Origin: an uncultured Oscillospiraceae bacterium
GTDB lineage: Bacteria; Bacillota; Clostridia; Oscillospirales; Ruminococcaceae
Assembly (NCBI GenBank): GCA_900547015.1
Contig: URFD01000072.1
Span: forward strand, 1-8,418
Length of the DNA: 8,418 bases
Direction: 5' to 3'
Under the pieces are notes generated by a model. The model had not been told where the DNA came from. It ran no database searches and worked only from the letters and a program-made list of their open reading frames with translations. Within the stretch, counting starts at the first letter, position 1. The number at the start of each line of letters is the position of its first letter. Both the position numbers and the translations under genes were made by a program. Below, one piece after another: positions 1 through 8,418 of the stretch.

Positions 1-437
1 TCTATTCCCAGAAGATGCAGGGGGTTGATTTTGATTTAGCTGCCCATTTTACAGTGATTCAAAGGGTTGGAATCGTTCTATGGGGAGACCCTATCTGCTC
101 GGTGTTTTCTTCGGTACCATGGGAGTACTATCTGGATAGCATTTACCGAGATGTGGAAGATGCGCCACAGCAACTGACAGAAGATACGGTTTCGGTGATA
201 TTGAATCTTTGCCGTGTGTGGGCAGCATACCAGGAAAAGATGGTATGCTCCAAGCTGCAAGGAGGTGAATGGGCACTTTCTCGCATACCTCAAATGTATC
301 AGGGGAATTTGAGAAAAATCCTATGTGCTTATCGTGATGGAAATAAGGCAGAAATCTATTTGTCAGATAGCTTCAGAGCATTAGCAGAGCTTCTGTTGGA
401 GCAAATTTGCAAAGTCAGGGCCCAAATTCCCTATTGA
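1..437 (+). CDS. Aminoglycoside nucleotidyltransferase-like protein, C-terminal part (5' partial)
   Basis: The reading frame is open to the left edge (codons for Y-S-Q-K precede the first ATG at 15), so the gene starts outside the window and the ATG at 15 is probably internal. The visible 144 residues resemble the C-terminal helical domain (DUF4111) of AadA/ANT(9)-type adenylyltransferases. Family-like landmarks are DFDLAAHF near the start, a GIVLWGDP segment, a VPWEYYLDSI segment, an ILNLCRVW helix and the GGEWALSRIP motif encoded at about 261-290. Known members transfer AMP from ATP to spectinomycin or streptomycin, in the cytoplasm. The catalytic nucleotidyltransferase domain (GSxxxG...DxD) would lie upstream and cannot be inspected, so activity and substrate are unknown; many chromosomal Firmicutes homologues are not proven resistance genes. 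It ends in TGA at 435-437. No terminator follows before the next gene, so read-through is possible. The family call is fairly secure, resistance is not. Confidence 0.8.
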   Translation, partial: YSQKMQGVDFDLAAHFTVIQRVGIVLWGDPICSVFSSVPWEYYLDSIYRDVEDAPQQLTEDTVSVILNLCRVWAAYQEKMVCSKLQGGEWALSRIPQMYQGNLRKILCAYRDGNKAEIYLSDSFRALAELLLEQICKVRAQIPY

Positions 438-462
438 GATTTTGTGGAAAATCCGTTACAAT
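434..462 (+). promoter_or_regulatory. Predicted sigma-A promoter of the DUF2500 gene
   Basis: A TTGAGA -35 box (434-439) and a TACAAT -10 box (457-462) are separated by exactly 17 bases; each matches the sigma-70/sigma-A consensus at five of six positions. The -35 box overlaps the TGA stop of the upstream gene. Transcription would start near 469, only about 15 bases before the ATG at 484, so the mRNA would begin almost at the Shine-Dalgarno sequence. This is a prediction from sequence only. Confidence 0.6.
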
Positions 463-470
463 GATAAAAA

Positions 471-476
471 AGGAGG
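471..476 (+). promoter_or_regulatory. Ribosome binding site deciding the start of the DUF2500 gene
   Basis: A perfect AGGAGG lies 7 bases before the ATG at 484. It settles the start there rather than at the in-frame TTG at 442, which lies inside the predicted promoter and would add 14 non-family residues. Confidence 0.85.
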
Positions 477-483
477 CGCTGAG

Positions 484-873
484 ATGGGATTTTCCATGTT
501 TGGACTTTTTGATACATTCTTTCCCTTTTTCTTTGGAACGATATTTTTGCTGGTGATTGGGGTGTTTCTTTTCACAATCGTCCGGGGAATCAGTCAGTGG
601 AATCACAACAACCACAGTCCCAGACTGAGTGTGCAGGCAAAGGTGGTTTCTCGCCGCCAGCACCATGAACACCACGCCAATCACGATGTCGGAACCGGCA
701 TCAGCAGCACAAGCTATTACGCGACCTTCGAGGTGGAGAGCGGTGATCGCATGGAGTTCCACCTGAGCGCCAAGGAGTATGCGATGCTGGCAGAGGGTGA
801 TGAGGGAGTCCTGACCTTTCAGGGAACCCGTTATCAGGGCTTTGACAGAACCCGCTCGTCGTACAGCAGATGA
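484..873 (+). CDS. DUF2500 family membrane-anchored protein
   Basis: The 129-residue product belongs to the DUF2500 (YhhM-like) family, whose function is unknown. Residues 1-10 are a short head and about 11-33 form one strongly hydrophobic membrane segment (TFFPFFFGTIFLLVIGVFLF). After a polar linker comes the family-typical soluble domain: SPRLSVQAKVVSRR (45-58), a histidine-rich stretch (five His between 60 and 67, plus His 41 and 44), then SYYATFEVESGDRMEFHLS (77-95), EYAMLAEGDEGVLTFQGTRY (98-117) and GFDR at the end. Without a cleavable signal the domain probably faces one side of the membrane as a small beta-rich module; which side is unclear. The ATG was chosen because of the AGGAGG 7 bases upstream. 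The gene has its own promoter and ends in tandem in-frame stops (TGATGA, 871-876), followed by an intrinsic terminator, so it looks monocistronic apart from possible read-through from upstream. No functional link to rpoBC is visible. Confidence 0.9.
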   Translation: MGFSMFGLFDTFFPFFFGTIFLLVIGVFLFTIVRGISQWNHNNHSPRLSVQAKVVSRRQHHEHHANHDVGTGISSTSYYATFEVESGDRMEFHLSAKEYAMLAEGDEGVLTFQGTRYQGFDRTRSSYSR

Positions 874-948
874 TGAGAACAGCTTCCCGGGCGGCTGTCA
901 AGCGTCCGGTTATATGAAAAGCAAAGAGCGAATTTGGCATAAATAAAC

Positions 949-979
949 AAAACTCCGATTCAAAAATCGGAGTTTTTCT
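949..979 (+). terminator. Intrinsic terminator after the DUF2500 gene
   Basis: AACTCCGATT (951-960) pairs perfectly with AATCGGAGTT (965-974) around a CAAA loop. Two more A-T pairs extend the stem to 949-976, and a run of five T occupies 973-977. It lies 75 bases after the DUF2500 stop and 25 bases before the rpoB -35 box, so it separates the two transcription units. The bases before the stem (aaataaacaa) read as T-rich on the other strand, so it could also work in reverse, though no minus-strand gene is seen. Confidence 0.9.
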
Positions 980-1003
980 GATGTTGCGAAAAGCGTAAAA
1001 AGA

Positions 1004-1032
1004 TTGACTTGCGGCGGAAAATCGCTTATAAT
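1004..1032 (+). promoter_or_regulatory. Predicted sigma-A promoter of the rpoBC operon
   Basis: A TTGACT -35 box (1004-1009, five of six consensus) and a perfect TATAAT -10 box (1027-1032) are separated by 17 bases. A-tracts just upstream of -35 (about 988-1001) could act as an UP element. Transcription should start near 1039. A second TATAAT at 1035-1040 has no suitably spaced -35 and is probably incidental. The near-ideal match fits the strong constitutive expression expected for RNA polymerase genes. Confidence 0.85.
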
Positions 1033-1061
1033 ATTATAATGTATCAAAATGGCTATTTATG

Positions 1062-1075
1062 TATTTAGCTAAATA
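1062..1075. repeat. Perfect 14-bp palindrome in the rpoB leader
   Basis: TATTTAGCTAAATA reads the same on both strands. It lies about 23 bases after the predicted transcription start, where a dimeric repressor could bind, but it is AT-rich and could be chance. As RNA it would make only a five-pair A-U stem with an AGCU loop. Confidence 0.5.
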
Positions 1076-1096
1076 TATTGTAGCACAGAACAAAGA

Positions 1097-1131
1097 AGAA
1101 TTCAATACCTTTCGGCAAAATATCGAATTCT
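1097..1131 (+). repeat. Imperfect inverted repeat in the rpoB leader
   Basis: AGAATTC (1097-1103) pairs with GAATTCT (1125-1131). After one mismatch, ATA (1105-1107) pairs with TAT (1121-1123), leaving a 13-base loop at 1108-1120. It is a plausible but moderately stable mRNA hairpin with no T-run after it; function unknown. Confidence 0.45.
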
Positions 1132-1178
1132 AAGGGAAGAAAGTTGTACACAATATACAATTGTTAAATAAGCGGATT

Positions 1179-1185
1179 GGAGTGG
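1179..1185 (+). promoter_or_regulatory. Ribosome binding site of rpoB
   Basis: GGAGTGG ends 8 bases before the ATG at 1194 and decides the rpoB start. The upstream in-frame TTG (1161) has no Shine-Dalgarno at a proper distance, and the GTG at 1182 lies inside this site. Confidence 0.7.
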
Positions 1186-1193
1186 ATAAGCCT

Positions 1194-4100
1194 ATGGTGA
1201 ATGTTAAGCCGGTACATCTGGGTAAAAATGTTCGAATGAGCTTTTCTCGGATTAATGAGGTTTTGGAAATGCCAAACCTGATTGAAGTGCAGAAAAACTC
1301 CTACAAATGGTTTCTTGAGGAGGGATTAAAGGAAGTATTTAAAGATATTTCCGAGATTTCAGACTATCAGGGCAATCTGGTACTTGACTTTATCGACTAC
1401 CGTCTTGACGAAAAACCGAAATACAGCATCGAAGAGTGTAAGGAGCGCGACGCAACCTTTGCCGCTCCTCTGCGCGTGCGCGCCAGCCTCCTGAACAAGG
1501 AAACCGGCGAGGTCAAAGAGCAGGATATCTTCATGGGTGATTTCCCGGTTATGACACCAAGCGGTACATTTATCATCAACGGCGCAGAACGTGTTATCGT
1601 TTCTCAGCTGGTGCGTTCTCCGGGTGTGTACTACAGCGTATCCCGCGACAAGGCTGGTAAAGAGCTTTTCGCTACGACCGTAATTCCAAACCGCGGCGCA
1701 TGGCTGGAATATGAGACCGACTCCAACGATGTCTTCTATGTCCGTATTGATAAAAACAGAAAGCTGCCGGTTACCACCTTTATCCGTGCTCTGGGCCTTT
1801 CCAGTGATGCACAGATTCTGGATTTCTTTGGCGACGATATCCGTATCGTTTCGACCATCGAAAAGGACAGCACCAACAATACCGAGGAGGCTCTGCTGGA
1901 GGTCTACAGAAAGCTGCGTCCGGGCGAACCTCCAACAGTAGACAGCGCACAGTCCCATATCAATGCGCTGTTCTTCGATGCAAGAAGATATGACCTCTCC
2001 CGCGTGGGACGCTATAAATATAATAAGAAGCTGGGAATTGCCGGCCGTATTAACGGACACATCGTGGCAGAGCCAATCATCAACAGCCGCACCGGCGAAG
2101 TGATGGCAGAGCCGGATGAAGTCCTTTCCCGTGCAAAAGCTGAGGAAATCGAGCGCGCAGGCGTTGATACCGTTTTCCTGAAGTGCGGCGACAAGGTTGT
2201 TAAGGTCATCTCCAACGGCATGGTCGATATTCTGGACTATGTTTCCTGCTATACTCAGGACGAGCTGGAAGAAATCGGCGTAAATGAAAAGGTTCGTTTC
2301 TCTGTTCTCTGCGAGATTCTGGACACCTGCTCCTCCGATGAGGACCTGCGCCAGACCATCAAGGAAAGAGTGGACGACCTGATTCCAAAGCATATCATCA
2401 AGGATGATATCTTTGCTACCATCAACTATGTCTGCTGTCTGGGCAACGGCGTCGGCACCACCGACGACATCGACCATCTGGGCAACAGAAGAATCCGTTC
2501 CGTCGGCGAGCTGCTGCAGAACCAGTTCCGCATCGGCTTCTCCAGAATGGAGCGTGTCATCCGTGAGAGAATGACCACCCAGGCACAGGATATGGAGGTC
2601 ATCACTCCACAGGCTCTGATCAACATCCGTCCGGTTGTGGCAGCAATCAAGGAATTCTTCGGTTCCTCCCCGCTGTCCCAGTTCATGGACCAGAACAACC
2701 CGCTGGCAGAGCTGACCCACAAGAGACGTCTGTCTGCGCTGGGTCCTGGCGGTCTTTCCAGAGACCGTGCGGGATTCGAGGTACGAGACGTACACTACAG
2801 CCATTACGGAAGAATGTGCCCGGTTGAGACCCCTGAAGGCCCGAACATCGGTCTGATTTCCTATCTGGCTACCTTTGCAAGAATCAACAAATATGGCTTT
2901 ATTGAGGCGCCGTACCGCCGTGTCGACAAAGAGACCGGCAAGGTTCTCGATGAAGTAGAATATATGACTGCTGACCGTGAAGACGAATTTATCGTTGCAC
3001 AGGCGAACGAACCGCTGACCGAGGAAAACACCTTTGAAAACAAGATGGTATCGGTTCGTCACCGCGACATGGTAAAAATCGTAGAGCGCGAGCAGGTAGA
3101 CTACATGGACGTATCGCCAAAGATGGTTGTATCGGTCGCAACAGCGATGATCCCATTCCTCGAGAACGACGATACCAACCGAGCTCTGATGGGTGCGAAC
3201 ATGCAGCGTCAGGCAGTTCCGCTTCTGAAGACAGAAAACCCGATTGTTGGTACCGGTATGGAGTACAAGGCAGCAGTTGACTCGGGTGTCTGCGTCGTTT
3301 CCGATGTCAACGGTGTTGTTGACAGAGTGGACGCAAACCACATCGTGGTCAGAACGGAAGATGGAAACCTCAAGGAATTCCATGTGATCAAGTTCCTGCG
3401 CTCCAACCAGGGCACCTGCTTCAATCAGCGCCCAATCGTCAGCGCCGGCGAGCCTGTCAAGGTTGGCCAGGTACTGGCAGACGGCCCTGCAACCAGCAAC
3501 GGCGAGATTTCTCTGGGTAAGAATGCCCTCATCGGCTTTATGACCTGGGAAGGCTACAACTACGAGGACGCGGTTCTGCTCAACGAGAGAATGGTCCGCG
3601 ACGATGTCTACACCTCGATTCATATTGAGGAACACGAAATCGAAGCTCGTGACACCAAGCTCGGTCCGGAAGAGATCACCCGCGATATTCCAAACGTCGG
3701 CGAAGATGCCCTGCGTGAGCTGGATGACCGCGGTATTATCCGAATCGGTGCTGAGGTTCATTCCGGTGATATTCTGGTTGGTAAGGTTACACCAAAGGGT
3801 GAAACCGAGCTCAACGCAGAGGAACGACTGCTGCGCGCCATCTTCGGCGAGAAGGCAAGAGAGGTTCGTGATACCTCCCTGCGCGTTCCTCACGGCGAAT
3901 ACGGCATCATCGTGGATGTAAAAGTATTTACCAGAGAAAACTCCGACGAGCTTTCTCCGGGCGTTAATATGGTGGTTCGCTGCTACATCGCACAGAAGCG
4001 TAAGATTTCTGTCGGTGACAAGATGGCGGGACGCCACGGAAACAAGGGTGTTGTTTCCAGAATCCTGCCGCAGGAGGATATGCCGTTCCTGGCTGACGGT

Positions 4101-4931
4101 CGTCCGCTGGACATCGTGCTGAACCCTCTGGGCGTACCTTCCCGTATGAACATCGGACAGGTGCTGGAGGTCCATCTGGGCCGTGCAGCTTCCGAGCTTG
4201 GCTGGAAGATTATGACACCGGTCTTTGACGGTGCAAACGAAAATGATATTAAAGAGTGTCTGGAGATGGCAGGTCTGCGCGGAGACGGCAAGACCACCGT
4301 ATATGATGGCCGTACCGGCGAACCGTTCGATAACCCGGTTACCGTAGGTTATATGTACTACCTCAAGCTCCATCACCTGGTTGACGATAAGATTCATGCC
4401 CGTTCCACCGGTCCATACTCGCTGGTTACCCAGCAGCCTCTGGGTGGTAAAGCGCAGTTCGGTGGTCAGCGTTTCGGTGAGATGGAGGTTTGGGCACTCG
4501 AGGCTTACGGTGCTGCTTATACTCTGCAGGAAATCCTGACCGTCAAGTCGGACGATGTCATCGGACGTGTTAAGACCTTCGAGGCAATCGTTAAGGGCAA
4601 GAATGTTCCAAAACCGGGTATCCCGGAATCCTTCAAGGTACTCATCAAAGAGTTGCAGTCGCTGTCTCTGGATGTCAAGGTACTGGATAAAAACAATGAG
4701 GAGATCGATCTCAAACAGGATCTGGATGACGATATGGGCTTTGGCGCCAACGAGCGTTATCAGGAAGATGACGGCACCACCTTCGAAAGCGAAAATGTTG
4801 CAGTCGATTCCGAGTTCGAGGACAGCTTTGCCGTTGAGCATCCGGACCTGCCGGAGGATGATGATTTCGGCAGCCTGCTGGATGAATTCTCCGATTTTGG
4901 CATTGATGATGACAGTGATGAAAATATGTAA
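1194..4931 (+). CDS. rpoB: DNA-directed RNA polymerase subunit beta
   Basis: RpoB is the second-largest subunit of the transcribing enzyme; with RpoC it forms the catalytic cleft. The protein is 1245 residues from the ATG at 1194, normal for Gram-positive RpoB. That start is preferred over the in-frame TTG at 1161 because GGAGTGG precedes it and clostridial homologues begin MVNVKPV-like. Visible landmarks are the rifampicin-binding region FFGSSPLSQFMDQNN...HKRRLSALGPGG (about 488-520) with the sensitive-type residues Q496, D499, H509 and S514; CPVETPEGPNIGL (542-554); KVTPKGE in the flap neighbourhood; the catalytic GDKMAGRHGNKG (941-952, with K943 and K951 matching the conserved active-site lysines); and GGQRFGEMEVWALEAYG (from 1090). 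After about residue 1173 comes a very acidic tail (28 Asp/Glu and 2 Lys/Arg in 72 residues). It ends in tandem stops TAATAG and leads the rpoB-rpoC operon. Identity is certain. Confidence 0.99.
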   Translation: MVNVKPVHLGKNVRMSFSRINEVLEMPNLIEVQKNSYKWFLEEGLKEVFKDISEISDYQGNLVLDFIDYRLDEKPKYSIEECKERDATFAAPLRVRASLLNKETGEVKEQDIFMGDFPVMTPSGTFIINGAERVIVSQLVRSPGVYYSVSRDKAGKELFATTVIPNRGAWLEYETDSNDVFYVRIDKNRKLPVTTFIRALGLSSDAQILDFFGDDIRIVSTIEKDSTNNTEEALLEVYRKLRPGEPPTVDSAQSHINALFFDARRYDLSRVGRYKYNKKLGIAGRINGHIVAEPIINSRTGEVMAEPDEVLSRAKAEEIERAGVDTVFLKCGDKVVKVISNGMVDILDYVSCYTQDELEEIGVNEKVRFSVLCEILDTCSSDEDLRQTIKERVDDLIPKHIIKDDIFATINYVCCLGNGVGTTDDIDHLGNRRIRSVGELLQNQFRIGFSRMERVIRERMTTQAQDMEVITPQALINIRPVVAAIKEFFGSSPLSQFMDQNNPLAELTHKRRLSALGPGGLSRDRAGFEVRDVHYSHYGRMCPVETPEGPNIGLISYLATFARINKYGFIEAPYRRVDKETGKVLDEVEYMTADREDEFIVAQANEPLTEENTFENKMVSVRHRDMVKIVEREQVDYMDVSPKMVVSVATAMIPFLENDDTNRALMGANMQRQAVPLLKTENPIVGTGMEYKAAVDSGVCVVSDVNGVVDRVDANHIVVRTEDGNLKEFHVIKFLRSNQGTCFNQRPIVSAGEPVKVGQVLADGPATSNGEISLGKNALIGFMTWEGYNYEDAVLLNERMVRDDVYTSIHIEEHEIEARDTKLGPEEITRDIPNVGEDALRELDDRGIIRIGAEVHSGDILVGKVTPKGETELNAEERLLRAIFGEKAREVRDTSLRVPHGEYGIIVDVKVFTRENSDELSPGVNMVVRCYIAQKRKISVGDKMAGRHGNKGVVSRILPQEDMPFLADGRPLDIVLNPLGVPSRMNIGQVLEVHLGRAASELGWKIMTPVFDGANENDIKECLEMAGLRGDGKTTVYDGRTGEPFDNPVTVGYMYYLKLHHLVDDKIHARSTGPYSLVTQQPLGGKAQFGGQRFGEMEVWALEAYGAAYTLQEILTVKSDDVIGRVKTFEAIVKGKNVPKPGIPESFKVLIKELQSLSLDVKVLDKNNEEIDLKQDLDDDMGFGANERYQEDDGTTFESENVAVDSEFEDSFAVEHPDLPEDDDFGSLLDEFSDFGIDDDSDENM

Positions 4932-4934
4932 TAG

Positions 4935-4945
4935 GGAAGAAGGGG
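4935..4945 (+). promoter_or_regulatory. Ribosome binding site of rpoC
   Basis: The purine-rich GGAAGAAGGGG lies 6 bases before the ATG at 4952. It fills most of the 20-base rpoB-rpoC gap, consistent with independent initiation on one mRNA. There is no promoter or terminator in the gap. Confidence 0.7.
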
Positions 4946-4951
4946 TCGTAA

Positions 4952-8389
<3,438 letters not shown>

Positions 8390-8418
8390 CAACCGCCAAA
8401 TATTGGCACGATGTCAAC

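Larger units (their letters stand above)
1039..1193 (+). promoter_or_regulatory. Long 5' leader of rpoB with several inverted repeats
   Basis: From the predicted start near 1039 to the chosen ATG at 1194 the leader is about 155 bases, AT-rich and without a convincing gene. It holds a perfect palindrome (1062-1075), an imperfect hairpin flanked by GAATTC copies (1097-1131), and a weak hairpin at 1142-1162 (AGTTGTA with TACAATT, one G-U pair, 7-base loop) just ahead of the Shine-Dalgarno. None of these stems is followed by a T-run, so they do not look like classical attenuators. I do not recognise a known riboswitch or ribosomal-protein leader. A role in rpoBC regulation or mRNA stability is only inferred. 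Confidence 0.45.

Noticed and set aside
259..337. Perfect Shine-Dalgarno (aaggaggtga) followed by an ATG at 269 inside the adenylyltransferase-like gene
   Set aside because: The ATG opens only a 22-codon out-of-frame reading frame, and the bases are fully explained by coding for the conserved QGGEW motif.
879..898. ACAGC/GCTGT inverted repeat just after the DUF2500 stop, considered as a terminator
   Set aside because: Only five pairs around a 10-base loop and no T-run follows. The real terminator is at 949-979.
1039..1068. Nine-codon frame (MYQNGYLCI) starting at the predicted rpoB transcription start
   Set aside because: No ribosome binding site could precede it, it would need leaderless translation, and its composition gives no leader-peptide signature such as repeated regulatory codons.
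1161..1193. Upstream TTG start that would extend RpoB by 11 residues
   Set aside because: There is no Shine-Dalgarno at a workable distance, and the extra residues (MLNKRIGVDKP) do not fit the family N-terminus. The ATG at 1194 has GGAGTGG 8 bases upstream.
2655..2760. Possible rifampicin-resistance substitutions in RpoB
   Set aside because: The key positions read as the sensitive type (Q496, D499, H509, S514, matching E. coli 513, 516, 526, 531). The Ser-to-Ala difference at 505 is not one I can tie to resistance.
1359..4841. 1160-codon open frame on the minus strand across rpoB
   Set aside because: It lies in exact codon register antisense to rpoB, so it follows from the absence of TTA, CTA and TCA codons. 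Its translation resembles no protein I recognise, and there is no matching start signal.

Overview
The window is a housekeeping segment from a low-to-moderate-GC Gram-positive bacterium. It is most likely a member of Clostridia, perhaps of the Oscillospiraceae/Ruminococcaceae type. This rests on how the RpoB and RpoC proteins read: there is no large insertion in the RpoC trigger loop, RpoB has a short N-terminus beginning MVNVKPVHLGKN and a long acidic C-terminal tail, and Shine-Dalgarno sites are strong. A DUF2500 membrane protein also fits. The genus cannot be fixed from the sequence alone.

Layout, all on the + strand: (1) positions 1-437 hold the 3' part of a gene for an aminoglycoside-nucleotidyltransferase-like protein; its catalytic N-terminus lies off the window. 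(2) Positions 484-873 hold a small DUF2500 membrane protein with its own compact sigma-A-type promoter, whose -35 box overlaps the stop codon of the previous gene. (3) Positions 874-1193 form a 320-base intergenic region with a strong intrinsic terminator (949-979), a near-consensus promoter with 17-base spacing (1004-1032), and a leader of about 155 bases carrying three inverted repeats. (4) Positions 1194-4931 are rpoB. (5) Positions 4952-8389 are rpoC, 20 bases after rpoB.

rpoB and rpoC encode the beta and beta-prime subunits that together form the RNA polymerase active centre, and they are evidently co-transcribed from the promoter at 1004-1032. The usual upstream partners rplJ and rplL are absent; a terminator and unrelated genes sit there instead, so rpoBC is an independent transcription unit here.

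The most anomalous feature is the end of rpoC. Homology stops abruptly after residue 1130 (about position 8341), within the conserved segment that normally continues into the beta-prime C-terminus. The last roughly 76 bases are unrelated, so the essential subunit as written lacks its C-terminus. A chimeric contig end is the simplest reading; a real insertion or rearrangement is less likely. I saw no new defence, mobile or biosynthetic system. The rest is ordinary core genome with a few regulatory details worth checking.
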